A stretch of 64,000 nt of DNA from contig JBBILX010000002.1 in the NCBI GenBank assembly GCA_037444685.1, forward strand, positions 1 to 64,000, given 5' to 3'. Shown here one piece after another: positions 33,883 through 43,029 of this stretch. How positions within the stretch are numbered: position 1 is the stretch's first letter; every line of letters starts with the position of its first letter. This stretch comes from UBA964 sp037444685 (GTDB lineage: Bacteria > Pseudomonadota > Gammaproteobacteria > Steroidobacterales > Steroidobacteraceae). The position numbers and the translations under genes were made by a program. The notes under the pieces are model-generated. The model worked only from the letters and a program-made list of their open reading frames with translations. It was not told the origin of the DNA and made no database searches.

Positions 33883-34896
33883 GTGACGCAAGTTCCACCG
33901 CCGACCGCGCCAATGTCCGCCACGAGTGGACCGCGCCCATGGTTCCTCATCATCGCGATCGCCGCGCTCGTCGCCCTACCGATCGCCACCGGCCTGTCCG
34001 GAACGACGCGGTGGCGCGCCGCGCTCAATGACGCAGGTCATGCGCCGCTGTTTGCGGCTCTCGCGTGGCTGTTGTATCGCCTACTGCGGCAGTTCCCCAG
34101 CCTTCACCTCGGCGATGTCCCCGCGCTTCGTCACTGCGCTGCTCCGGCCATCGTCTTCGCCGTCAGCCTCGCGATCGGTGGGGCCGTCGAGCTGCTGCAG
34201 GCGGTCATCGGCCGCGGCGCCTCGGCCTTCGACATGCTGATGGACGCAGCCGGCGCAGCGTTCGCGCTCGCGTGGGTCGCGTGGCGAGAATCACCGACGT
34301 CACGGCCCCTCGCGCGCGCCGGGTTCGCTGGTATCGCGGCCATGTCGATCTTGATCGTGCTGGCTCCGCTCATGGAGGTCGGCGGCGCCTATCTCCATCG
34401 CGCCCGGGCCTGGCCGTCGCTACTCAGCGAGGCGCAGTGGCGGGACGGCAAGTTCCTCGCCGCGACCGGCGGTCGACTGCAATGGGCGCCCGTACCTTCG
34501 GATTGGGTGCGCAGGAGCAATGAGCGCGGCCTCGAACTTCAATTTTCTGGGCGCAGTGTCCCGGGCATTCGGTGGGAGGAACCCATCCCCGACTGGCGCG
34601 GCTTCGACGCGCTCGAGCTCGAGCTCGTCAACCCCACCGAGGGACCCTTGCACTGGATGCTGCGGATCCATGACGCCGAGCACGATCAACGCCACGACGA
34701 TCGCTTCAACCGGCCCATCGATCTGCCGGCTCGAACCCGGCAGACCGTCCGCATCGCGCTTGGCGAAATGGCTCGGGCGCCGGTCGGACGCACCCTCGAT
34801 CTGTCGCGGATCCGAGGAGTGGCACTGTTTGAGCGCAGTCCCGCCCAAGGACTGGCTGGCTCGATCTGGGTTATCCGAGCAGACTTGATCGGTTAG
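33883..34896 (+). CDS. VanZ-like membrane protein with C-terminal carbohydrate-binding-like domain
   Basis: A 337-residue protein with a VanZ-type N-terminal half: four or five membrane segments, DAGHAPLFAALAWLLYRLL near 50-68 and ELLQAVIGRGASAFDMLMDAAGA near 105-127. The C-terminal half (about 180-337) is beta-rich and soluble (LELQFSGRSVPGIRWEEP, DALELELVNP), like a carbohydrate-binding or CIA30-type domain. Start at GTG 33883; ATG 33913 is an alternative. Function unknown; the position suggests a role in polysaccharide handling. Confidence 0.6.
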   Translation: MTQVPPPTAPMSATSGPRPWFLIIAIAALVALPIATGLSGTTRWRAALNDAGHAPLFAALAWLLYRLLRQFPSLHLGDVPALRHCAAPAIVFAVSLAIGGAVELLQAVIGRGASAFDMLMDAAGAAFALAWVAWRESPTSRPLARAGFAGIAAMSILIVLAPLMEVGGAYLHRARAWPSLLSEAQWRDGKFLAATGGRLQWAPVPSDWVRRSNERGLELQFSGRSVPGIRWEEPIPDWRGFDALELELVNPTEGPLHWMLRIHDAEHDQRHDDRFNRPIDLPARTRQTVRIALGEMARAPVGRTLDLSRIRGVALFERSPAQGLAGSIWVIRADLIG

Positions 34897-35079
34897 CAGG
34901 CCCGCATCCGGCACTCATCGACCCCAAGGCATCGCCCCCGCCATACCGCGTTGGCGCTCAAGTGGCCGATCGCGGACGTCACTCTGCTCGTTGCTGGGAG
35001 TCGAGATTTCTTACAGTCGCGCGATCTAAAGCATCGGCCATGAAGTCGCACGCGATTGAACTAGAAAGGTTTTTCAAGA

Positions 35080-35096
35080 TTGGCGCGATTTATGCA
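35080..35096 (+). promoter_or_regulatory. Sigma-54 promoter (-24/-12) of the PEP-CTERM gene
   Basis: TTGGCGCGATTTATGCA matches the sigma-54 consensus TTGGCACG-N4-TTGCA, with the invariant GG and GC exactly ten bases apart. It lies 134 bases before the PEP-CTERM gene start, putting the transcription start near 35107. PEP-CTERM genes of XrtA organisms are known to be activated through sigma-54 by PrsR, encoded in this window. Confidence 0.7.
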
Positions 35097-35115
35097 TCAC
35101 AAACTCGTGACAGTC

Positions 35116-35157
35116 GCCGGGCAACCACGAAGGACCAAAGCCTGTCAGAGGCCCGGC
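35116..35157 (+). ncRNA. Structured 5' leader hairpin, possible riboswitch-like element
   Basis: The early leader can form a seven-base perfect stem GCCGGGC (35116-35122) with GCCCGGC (35151-35157). Inside is a 28-base loop that can make a smaller stem GCCT-GTCAG-AGGC. The loop bases ACCAAAGCC recall the core of GEMM-type cyclic-dinucleotide riboswitches, but the rest of that fold is not evident. This is a candidate only. Confidence 0.25.
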
Positions 35158-35229
35158 AACGGAGAGGCGCTCGCGCTTCAGAACAAACCATCGGAAACGA
35201 CTCGATCCGTAACGTGAGGCAACCCGCTA

Positions 35230-35913
35230 ATGACTTCGAAAACCACCAAAACCTTCCTCGGCTGTGCACTCCTGGCAGCGCTCAGCACGTTCAGCATCCC
35301 GGCGCAGGCCGGCCCAATCATCGCACCTACATCTGGCGTGATTAACAGCGGAGGGCCTGGCTTTGGCAGCCTCGCCGACACTTTCAATCAGTCCGGATTT
35401 CTGTCTTGCGGCTACACGGCCGGCGTCACGGATTTCGACGCATTCGTAGGTAGCGGTTGTCTTCACACAACCGTCTTCGCCGGCTTCGAATGGTTCAGCA
35501 ATCAAGGATCTAGCACGGCGGTAGTCACTTATGACTTCGGCAGCACCGTCGTCATCGATGCCCTGGCCCTTTGGAACGAGGAGTCCTCTGGAATAGGGAG
35601 TCTCAACCTGCTTGGGTCCACGGATGGAGAGAATTACTTCGGCCTTGCATCCGGCCTCAGCCCAACGGATCACGCGTTGGCATCCTACGGTGCGGACGTG
35701 TTCTCCTTCACTGCCTCGTCCCTGCGGTATGTTCGTTTCGAAATGTCCCGTTGCCCGCAAGCAATCGTTGGATCTTTTGCAGCGTGCGCCATCGGAGAGG
35801 TCGCCTTTCGGACAGGGACCATCTCTTCGGTCCCGGAACCCGGTACGCTTGGCCTGCTGGGCGCGTCGCTTCTCTCGCTGGGCTTTGCCTGGCGACGCCA
35901 TCGACGTGCTTGA
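35230..35913 (+). CDS. PEP-CTERM sorting domain protein
   Basis: A 227-residue exported protein: signal peptide ending IPAQA near 27, a beta-sandwich middle that resembles a discoidin/F5-8C-like fold (VVTYDFGSTVVIDALALWNE, about 100-119, LRYVRFEMSRC near 167), and a textbook PEP-CTERM tail with VPEPG at 201-205, a hydrophobic helix and RRHRRA at the end. Exosortase A would process it at the tail. It is the only PEP-CTERM protein in the window and stands behind the sigma-54 promoter, so it is likely switched on by PrsK/PrsR. Confidence 0.9.
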   Translation: MTSKTTKTFLGCALLAALSTFSIPAQAGPIIAPTSGVINSGGPGFGSLADTFNQSGFLSCGYTAGVTDFDAFVGSGCLHTTVFAGFEWFSNQGSSTAVVTYDFGSTVVIDALALWNEESSGIGSLNLLGSTDGENYFGLASGLSPTDHALASYGADVFSFTASSLRYVRFEMSRCPQAIVGSFAACAIGEVAFRTGTISSVPEPGTLGLLGASLLSLGFAWRRHRRA

Positions 35914-36105
35914 TTGAGGTATTCCGCATCCAGAGGGCATTGCTTCTGGCGGTCAGAAATCTCGGCTAAAGCGTCCGCAAGTTCGCTCCAGCCCAACTTC
36001 TGATTTCCCCGAAGGCACGTGCGAGTGGCAAGCCCTAGGGTCTGAGTCACGCTGTCGGCATGCGCCGCACGGGAGGGCGCGGCCGACAGCGGCTTCAGTC
36101 AGAGC

Positions 36106-37488
36106 CTACCTCGCCCCCTTCCCAAACAACACGACCTCCACGGTCTGCAGCAGGATCAGCAGATCGAACAGCAGCGTGTGGTTCTTCACGTAGTAGAGGT
36201 CGTATTGAAGCTTCTCGAGCGCATCGCGCTCCGAGGCCCCGTATGGATAGCAGAGCTGGGCCCAGCCGGTGATGCCGGGTTTGGTGCAGTGCCGCTCGTC
36301 GTAGAACGGAATGCTCGCGCTGAGTTCCTCGACGAACTCCGGACGCTCCGGGCGCGGCCCGACGAAGCTCATGTCGCCGTTGAGCACGTTGAGGATCTGG
36401 GGCAGCTCGTCGATGCGGAGCTTCCGGATCACCCGCCCGACGCGCGTCACTCGCCGGTCGCCGGGGGTCGCCCAGCGCGCCGTGCCGTCGGCCTCGGCGT
36501 CGACGGTCATGCTGCGGAACTTCAGGACATCGAACGCCTCACCATCGAGCCCGACTCGCCGCTGGCGATAGAAGATCGGCGCGCGCAGCCCGTCCTCTAG
36601 CCAGATCGCGATGGCGGTGACGAGCATGACGGGCCAGGCGACCGCGAGCAGCAGCATCGCGGCAGCGAGGTCGAACACGCGCTTGGTCGCCCGCCGAACC
36701 GGGTCGCGCCGAAAACCCTCGCCGAAGATCATCCAGCTCGGATTCACGAGATCGAGCTGGACGCGACCGGTCTCGCGTTCCAGGAAACTGACGATGTCGA
36801 TCACGTCGATGCCGGCGAGGCGGCAGCCGAGCAGCTCGCGAAGCGGAAACTGTCGGCGCCGGTCGTCCATCGCCACCACGATCTCCTCGACGTGGTTCGC
36901 CTGTGCATATTCGAGCAGCTGCGCGGCCTCGCATGGGACGAGCCGCTCGGCCGGCACGCGTGGCACCTCGCCCGGTGCAGCAACGAAGCCGTGCAGCAGG
37001 AAACCTCGCTGGTCGGCGCGCCGTCGCAATCGCGCGAGCGCCTCGGCACGCTTGCCCGCTCCGTAGACGAGCACGCGCTGCTTGAACACGTCCTCGTCGA
37101 GAAACCGCATCGCCAGGATGCGGAACGCGGACAGCAACGGCAGGGCCACGCCCGCCCAGGCCGCGAGCCGGCTCGGCGAGGGTCGCAGCAGCGGTACGAA
37201 AAACGAAACCACGGCGACGATCAGCATCGCGAGGATCAGCGCGACCGCGACACGCAGCAGTACGCCGGCGAGCTGCGCGCGCTGGCGTGGACTGTAGAGA
37301 CCCAGCGCCGAGAGTGACACGGTGCCGCTCAGCACGAACAGCCCGATGGCCGGCACGAGGGATGGCATCGCGACAGAAGGTTGCACCGAGTTGACGGCAA
37401 CCGGCGCCAACCCAAGCAGGACCGCCTCGGCGAGCGCGAGCGCGGCGATGCGCAGTTTCAGTGATTGGCGGTAGATTGGCAGCTTCAT
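36106..37488 (-). CDS. Initiating sugar transferase, PEP-CTERM system-associated (EpsB-like)
   Basis: A 460-residue polyprenyl-phosphate hexose-1-phosphate transferase of the TIGR03013 type. Five N-terminal membrane segments (about 10-125), a Rossmann-like central part (VLVYGAGKRAEAL near 140), and the catalytic C-terminal domain (KRVFDLAAAMLLL near 268, FDVLKFRSMTVDAE near 322, RKLRIDELPQILNVLNGDMS near 360, GPRPERPEF, GITGWAQ). It puts the first sugar on undecaprenyl phosphate, starting the repeat unit that the glycosyltransferases at 9914-16564 extend. It is set apart from them by the HPr-rel-A, VanZ and PEP-CTERM genes. Confidence 0.9.
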   Translation of the reverse strand: MKLPIYRQSLKLRIAALALAEAVLLGLAPVAVNSVQPSVAMPSLVPAIGLFVLSGTVSLSALGLYSPRQRAQLAGVLLRVAVALILAMLIVAVVSFFVPLLRPSPSRLAAWAGVALPLLSAFRILAMRFLDEDVFKQRVLVYGAGKRAEALARLRRRADQRGFLLHGFVAAPGEVPRVPAERLVPCEAAQLLEYAQANHVEEIVVAMDDRRRQFPLRELLGCRLAGIDVIDIVSFLERETGRVQLDLVNPSWMIFGEGFRRDPVRRATKRVFDLAAAMLLLAVAWPVMLVTAIAIWLEDGLRAPIFYRQRRVGLDGEAFDVLKFRSMTVDAEADGTARWATPGDRRVTRVGRVIRKLRIDELPQILNVLNGDMSFVGPRPERPEFVEELSASIPFYDERHCTKPGITGWAQLCYPYGASERDALEKLQYDLYYVKNHTLLFDLLILLQTVEVVLFGKGAR

Positions 37489-37584
37489 GCTCTTCCTGCC
37501 GCGGCTGCACGGCCCGCAGCCAAACCATCATAGGACCCGCGCATGGCAGCCGTGAGTGACCCCGGTCACCACGTGACAATAGGC

Positions 37585-37660
37585 TGGCGTCCCCAAGGGG
37601 ATTCGAACCCCTGTTACCGCCGTGAAAGGGCGATGTCCTAGGCCTCTAGACGATGGGGAC
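37585..37660 (-). tRNA. tRNA-Glu (TTC)
   Basis: A full cloverleaf can be drawn: acceptor GTCCCCA pairing with TGGGGAC, anticodon TTC in CCTTTCACG, T-loop GGTTCGAATCC and encoded CCA. It lies upstream of the epsB-like gene and just downstream of tRNA-Ala and gltX in the same direction. Confidence 0.95.
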
Positions 37661-37675
37661 GCACTGTGGGGAGGG

Positions 37676-37751
<76 letters not shown>

Positions 37752-37830
37752 ACAAGAGGGCGCGAACGCTACGCGAGCGGCCGGCCACTGTCAAGGCGCG
37801 GCAAACCTAAACTCTTTTCGGTGCAGACAC

Positions 37831-39243
37831 TTACGATGCCGTCGAGGTCGCGGTGACCACCGCAAGCCGCGCCAGCGTCTCGGTGCGCCCGAGCAGGTCG
37901 AGCGTCAGATCGATCGGCGGCGAGACGGTGCCGCCGGAGATAGCCACCCTGAGTGGCTGCGCAACCTTGCCGAGCCCGAGCTGCCGCTCGGTGGCGAGCC
38001 CCTGGATGACCGCATGGATCGCGGCCGCCTGCCACTCGGGCAGTGCCGCGAGCCGGGTCGCGAGCTCGCCGAGCAGCGCGCGCGCCTCGGGCGTCAGATG
38101 CTTGGCCGCCGCCGCCGGATCGATCGTGACTCCCTGCGTGAACAGGAAGCGGCTCGCCTGCGCCATCTCGACGAGCGTCTTGGTCCGCTCGCGCTGCGCC
38201 TCGATGACGCGGATCAGCTTCCCGGTCGGGATGTCGCCCTCGCCGGCTGGTAGATCGAGTCGAGCGAGGAACTTGCGCAGATGCGGCACGATCACATCGG
38301 CCGGTGTGCGCAGCAGATGCTGCTGGTTCAGCCACAGCAGCTTGTCGGGATTGAAGGCCGAAGCAGACTTGTTGACGTCGGCGATGTCGAACAGCCGGAT
38401 CATCTCCTCGCGCGTGAAGAACTCCTGGTCGCCATGCGACCAGCCGAGACGGACGAGATAGTTCAGCAGCGCATCGGGCAGGAACCCGGCCTTCTCGTAC
38501 TCGAGCACGCTGACGGCGCCGTGTCGCTTCGAGAGCTTGGCGCCATCGGGCCCGAGGATCATCGGCACGTGCGCGTACACCGGGGGCGTCGCGCCGAGCG
38601 CGCGCAGCATGTTGATCTGTCGCGGCGTGTTGTTGAGGTGATCGTCGCCGCGGATCACGTGCGTGACGCCCATGTCCATGTCGTCGACGACGACGCAGAA
38701 GTTGTAGGTCGGCGTGCCGTCCGCACGCGCGATGATGAGGTCATCGAGCTCGGCATTCGCGAACGTGACGTCGCCGTGGACGAGATCCTCGACGACGACG
38801 TGGCCCTCGAGCGGATTCTTGAAGCGGATCACTGGATCGATGCCGGGGCGCGAACCGGTGCGATCGCGCCAGCGCCCGTCGTAGCGCGGCTTCTGCTTCC
38901 TCGCCATCTGCTCGGCGCGCAGCGCCTCGAGCTCCTCCTTCGTGCAGTAGCACCGGTACGCCGTGCCCGCCGCGAGCATCTGTTCGATGACCTGCTTGTA
39001 CCGGTCGAGGCGCTGCGTCTGATAATACGGCCCCTCGTCGGCCGTGAGACCGAGCCACTCCATGCCCTCGAGGATCACGCGCACCGCCTCGGGCGTCGAG
39101 CGCTCGAGATCCGTATCCTCGATGCGAAGGATGAACTTTCCGCCATGCCGACGCGCCTGCAGCCACGAAAACAGCGCCGTGCGCACGCCGCCGATGTGCA
39201 GCATGCCGGTCGGTGAAGGAGCGAAACGGGTCACGATGCTCAT
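37831..39243 (-). CDS. gltX: Glutamyl-tRNA synthetase
   Basis: The 470-residue enzyme charges tRNA-Glu. Class I signatures are FAPSPTGMLHIGG near the N-terminus and KLSKRHG near 240. The usual C-terminal anticodon-binding helices follow (about 330-470). Start MSIVTRFAPSP at 39243 was preferred to ATG 39255. The tRNA-Glu gene follows in the same direction, with tRNA-Ala between them. Confidence 0.95.
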   Translation of the reverse strand: MSIVTRFAPSPTGMLHIGGVRTALFSWLQARRHGGKFILRIEDTDLERSTPEAVRVILEGMEWLGLTADEGPYYQTQRLDRYKQVIEQMLAAGTAYRCYCTKEELEALRAEQMARKQKPRYDGRWRDRTGSRPGIDPVIRFKNPLEGHVVVEDLVHGDVTFANAELDDLIIARADGTPTYNFCVVVDDMDMGVTHVIRGDDHLNNTPRQINMLRALGATPPVYAHVPMILGPDGAKLSKRHGAVSVLEYEKAGFLPDALLNYLVRLGWSHGDQEFFTREEMIRLFDIADVNKSASAFNPDKLLWLNQQHLLRTPADVIVPHLRKFLARLDLPAGEGDIPTGKLIRVIEAQRERTKTLVEMAQASRFLFTQGVTIDPAAAAKHLTPEARALLGELATRLAALPEWQAAAIHAVIQGLATERQLGLGKVAQPLRVAISGGTVSPPIDLTLDLLGRTETLARLAVVTATSTAS

Positions 39244-39334
39244 GAGGGCGCGCATCTTACCAAGTCGGCGCGGCCCGCCCGGCGCGGGTTGCAGGCCCAG
39301 CGCCCGCCCCGTATCCTTCTCGCCTCCCCCGGGC

Positions 39335-39409
39335 GGGCGGTTAGCTCAGCGGTAGAGCACTGCTTTCACACGGCAGGGGTCACTGGTTCAATCCCAGTAC
39401 CGCCCACCA
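39335..39409 (+). tRNA. tRNA-Val (CAC)
   Basis: Acceptor GGGCGGT pairs with ACCGCCC, followed by A and encoded CCA. The D-arm is TTAGCTCAGCGGTAGAGC, the anticodon CAC sits in TTTCACACG, and the T-loop is GGTTCAATCCC. It is read away from gltX. Confidence 0.95.
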
Positions 39410-39469
39410 TCACGACGGGTATCGAGCTCTTAGGGGTCGGCGGCAAATGCCCGGCCAGAAGCTGAACGG

Positions 39470-39895
39470 TCACGCGTGCGCCCGACGCCGGCTGGCTGCG
39501 AAGCGCTCGAACTCGCCGAAAGTCTCGACGGCCTTCAATAGCAGCTCGGGATCGGCGGGCTTGGCGAGCGGCAGCACCGGCACGCCCGGCATCCACGGCA
39601 TCTCGGAATTAGCGAGCTGCCCCGACAGCAGGATGGTCGGAACGCAGTGGCCCATGATCCGGCACGCCTCTTCGGCGAGCTCCGCGCCGTCCATCGATCC
39701 GCCGAGCTGGAAGTCGATGATCAGGATATCCGGTCGCAGCCCCTGCGGCCCGATCAGGTCGAGCGCATCGTCGGCCGTATGGGCCGTGACGGCCCGGTAA
39801 CCGCCGGCGCGCAGCAGCAGGGAGACGCTGCGCGCAACGTCGGCATCGTCCTCGACGTGCAGGACCGTGACGCGACGCTCGCTCGTGGCGGGCAT
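39470..39895 (-). CDS. Single-domain response regulator
   Basis: A 141-residue receiver domain (VLHVEDDADVARSVS at about 11-25, phospho-Asp in ILIIDFQLGG near 56, LLSGQ near 86, and a KPAD lysine near 107) with no output domain. It starts at 39895 after an AAAGGAG Shine-Dalgarno spaced six bases. It may act as a phosphate shuttle or protein-protein switch. No histidine kinase is next to it. Confidence 0.85.
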   Translation of the reverse strand: MPATSERRVTVLHVEDDADVARSVSLLLRAGGYRAVTAHTADDALDLIGPQGLRPDILIIDFQLGGSMDGAELAEEACRIMGHCVPTILLSGQLANSEMPWMPGVPVLPLAKPADPELLLKAVETFGEFERFAASRRRAHA

Positions 39896-40026
39896 GCCCT
39901 CTCCTTTGCGCTCTGCGCTTTGGTTCGAGCGTATCCACGCACCCTCGCGGTGCATATCGTGGCAGTCCGCAGCACGCTGCGGCATCTATTCCGCCCGGAG
40001 CCGGCCCGACTTGCGAGAATCAGCCC

Positions 40027-42196
40027 GTGGTTGCCCACGATGCACCGCCGGCGGGGTTGTCGGCCGCCGAGGGGGCGCGCCGACTTGCCGAGGAAGGTCC
40101 GAACGAGCTGCCGGCCCAGCGTCGACGCTCGGACATTCGCCTCCTCCTCGAGGTTCTGCGCGAACCGATGCTCGCGCTGCTGATCGTCGGCGCGTCGGTC
40201 TATGCGCTGCTCGGCGATCCGCTGGATGCCGCGGCGCTCGCGGTCGCGGCCGGGCTCGTGATCGTGCTGACCTTCGTGCAGGCGCGGCGCGCCGAGCACG
40301 CCTTGTATGCGCTGCGTGAGCTCACCTCGCCCCAGGCGACGGTGATCCGCGATGGTGCGCGCCAGCGCAATGACGGCCGCGCGGTCGTGCGTGGCGATAT
40401 CCTGCTGGTCGAGGAAGGCGACCGGATCGCAGCCGACGGCATCGTACGCCAGAGCGACGAACTCACGACCGACGAGTCGCTGTTGACGGGCGAGTCGCTG
40501 CCGGTCGCGAAAGCGGCGATGGCGAACGCGTACGCCGGCTCGCTGGCCGTCAGCGGTCGGGCCATCGTCGAAGTCACCGCCACGGGCGCGCGCAGCGAAC
40601 TTGGCCGCATCGGCGCCTCGCTGCGCGACATCGAGCAGACGCCGTCGGCCATGCAGCTCGAGATCCGCAAGGCCGTGCGCTGGTTCGGCGGCGTCGGCTT
40701 CGCGCTCTGTGCTTTGCTGCTGCTGATCTACGCCGTCGCGCGTGGTGACTGGATGACCGGGCTGCTGGCCGGGATCGCGCTCGGCATGGCGGTGATCCCC
40801 GAGGAATTCCCGGTGGTCTCTACGGTGCTGCTCGCGCTCGGCGGGCACCAGCTCGCGCGGCAGAACGTGCTGACGCGGCACCTGACCGCGATCGAGACGC
40901 TCGGCAGCGTGACCGTGCTCTGTGTCGACAAGACCGGCACGCTGACCGAGAACCGCATGCGGGTCGAACGGCTGGTGACGGCCGGCGGGGAGTGCGCACC
41001 CGAGGCTGCCGACTCACCGGAATCGCGAGTGCTGCTCGCGGTCGCCGCAGCAGCCAGAGACGCCGCCGGCTCCGACCCCATCGACCGCGCGGTCCACGCC
41101 GTCGCTAGCGCGGCCACCAAACCCGGCGCCGCGGGGACGGCGATCCTGACGCCGATGGCCCGCGGGCGCTGGTATCGGGACGCGGGGGCGCCTGGACCGC
41201 CTGCGTCAAGGGGGCGCCGGAGACTATCCTGGAAGCAAGCCGCGCCTTGGCGGTCGAGCGCGAGCACTGGCTGGCCGTCGCGGCCGCACATGCGGGCGCT
41301 GGCCGGCGACTGCTCGCGGTCTGCGCGCGGGTGCGCCCCGAGCACAGGCTGAGGCTCGTGCGCCGGCTCGAAGCCGCCGGCGAGCGGGTCGGGATGACCG
41401 GCGACGGCGTGAATGATGCGCCCGCGCTGCGCGCCGCGCAGGTCGGCGTCGCACTCGGCGGCCGCGGCACCGATGTCGCGCGCGAAGCCGCCGATCTCGT
41501 GCTGACCGACGATCGCCTTGAAACGCTCGTCAAGGGCGTCCGCGCGGGCCGGCGCATCTTCGCGAACCTGCAGCACGCCGTGACCTACATCGCCGCGATT
41601 CACGTACCGACCGCCGGGGTGACGCTGCTGGCCGCGTTCGCAGGGCTGCCGCCGCTGCTGCTGCCGATCCACATTGCCTGTGTCGAGCTGCTGATCGATC
41701 CGGCCTGCACGCGCTCGTGTTCGAGGCCGAAAAACCTCCCGCAGACCTCATGCGCCGGCCGTCGCGGCGCAGCCGATTGTTCGACGCACCACTCGTGCTC
41801 ACGGGCCTCACCCAGGGCCTGGTCGTGCTGCTGATCGTCCTCGGCATCTTGGGCCTCGGCGTCTCGCTCGACGTCTCCGAGGAACAGTTGCGCAGCCCCA
41901 CGTTCACGAGCATCGTGCTCGCGAACACCGGACTGCTGCTCGCCAACCGCTCGCGCCGGCGTCGTCTGCTCGAGACGCTGGCCCGGCCGAACCCGGCGCT
42001 CTGGATCATCGGCGCTGCCGGCGCACTGCTCGCTTACCTCGCGACGGCCGTGCCGCCGCTGGCGCGCGTCTTCCACATGGCGCCGCTGCCTGCGTGGGCC
42101 TGGGCTGCGCTCGTGACGGGTGCCGTCGTCACGACCCTCGTGCTGCAGTCCGTACACGGGCTGGCACGACGGCACGCGGGATCCGCGCCCGCGTGA
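40027..42196 (+). pseudogene. Decayed cation-transporting P-type ATPase
   Basis: The reading frame of a P2-type ATPase runs through three frames. Frame one (GTG 40027 on) has TGES, PEEFP and DKTGTLTE. A one-base loss in a G run near 41183 shifts into the frame carrying VKGAPE, TGDGVNDAPAL and GTDVAREAADLVL. A second shift near 41716 moves to the last membrane segments, ending at 42196. Between KGAPE and GDGVNDAP about 80 residues, including the conserved DPxR and ITGD parts, are missing. This is a pseudogene unless the two shifts are sequencing errors, and the internal loss would still disable it. Confidence 0.85.
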
Positions 42197-42644
42197 GCGC
42201 CGCGGCCAGGCGCTTGTCGTCGGCCTTGACGAGGTCGCGCGCGTATTCCCAGAGGACGCGCCGCCGCAAGGGCGCGGGCATCTGTTCGCGCAGGACGCCG
42301 AGGAAACGCGGCTCGACGATCAGCAGCAGATCGGTCATCCGGCTCGACTGGCGCAGCCGATCGAGGCGCGCCACGACCCGCTTGGCGAATCGCGCGAGCT
42401 CGACGACGTGCGGGTCGTCGTCGCTGCCGGCCCCCGACCGCGCGCCGAGGCCCGGCCCCGGGGCATGGCCGCGCGTGGCCCGCGCAAAGAGGCGGCCCGG
42501 CGCATCGGACGTCATCTCGCGACGCGCGAGCTTGGCGCTTGGCCGGCTCAGTTCGGCGACGGGCTCGAAGGCCCATGACCCCTGATCCGAGAGCGCGAGG
42601 ATGCGAGCGGTGCCGCCGTCGGCGACGAGCAGATACCTGGGCAT
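42129..42644 (-). CDS. Host-attachment-type conserved protein
   Basis: A 171-residue cytosolic protein starting MPRYLLVADGGTARIL; ELSRPSAKLARREMTSDAPGR, AKRVVARLDR and LLLIVEPRFLGVLREQM fit the Host_attach family (PF10116 type), named from Agrobacterium but of unclear biochemical role. The start at 42644 gives the family N-terminus. Its 3' end overlaps the last 68 bases of the decayed ATPase on the other strand. Confidence 0.75.
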   Translation of the reverse strand: MPRYLLVADGGTARILALSDQGSWAFEPVAELSRPSAKLARREMTSDAPGRLFARATRGHAPGPGLGARSGAGSDDDPHVVELARFAKRVVARLDRLRQSSRMTDLLLIVEPRFLGVLREQMPAPLRRRVLWEYARDLVKADDKRLAAALTRARIPRAVVPARVRTAARGS

Positions 42645-42792
42645 ATTCCCCTCCAGACAAGGATGACCAAAGGTCCTTGTAGCGGCTGCATGGCCGCGAC
42701 GACAGTCCGCAGCTATGCGTATCGCCATCGGCACCGCGGTGCGCCAGAATGCGCAGTCAGTGACGGTCACCGCGAGCGCGGGGGATGCTGCG

Positions 42793-42999
42793 ATGAAACC
42801 TCAGAAAGGCCAGTGGTACCGGCACCGCGACGCGGGCCGCGAATTCATGATCGTCGGCATCGACGAGGGTGAAGGCATCGTCGAAATGCAGTATGCCGAT
42901 GGCAACGAAGGGGAGATGGACCTCACCGACTTCCTCGAGCACGGCTTCGAGCGGCTCACCGAGCGCGAGTCGACCCTGGACAGCAGCAAGGGGCGCTAG
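42793..42999 (+). CDS. Small conserved hypothetical protein (DUF6763-like)
   Basis: A 68-residue acidic protein starting MKPQKGQWYRHRDAGREFMI, then GIDEGEGIVEMQYADGNEGE and DLTDFLEHG. This resembles a small SH3-like family in gammaproteobacteria annotated as DUF6763. ATG 42793 matches the family start; an upstream in-frame ATG (42715) would add 26 residues of poor quality. Function unknown. Confidence 0.6.
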   Translation: MKPQKGQWYRHRDAGREFMIVGIDEGEGIVEMQYADGNEGEMDLTDFLEHGFERLTERESTLDSSKGR

Positions 43000-43029
43000 C
43001 GGCGCACCGCCGACCCTTGCCCGCTTCGG

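Larger units (their letters stand above)
34897..35229 (+). promoter_or_regulatory. 333-base leader region of the PEP-CTERM gene
   Basis: No gene is visible here. The region is less GC-rich than its surroundings and carries a sigma-54 promoter at 35080-35096 followed by a transcribed leader of about 120 bases with a strong stem at 35116-35157. No other binding site could be named with confidence. Confidence 0.6.

Noticed and set aside
37556..37569. Palindrome GTGACC-CC-GGTCAC just downstream of tRNA-Glu
   Set aside because: No T-run and no conserved partner; could be chance or an RNA-processing hairpin.
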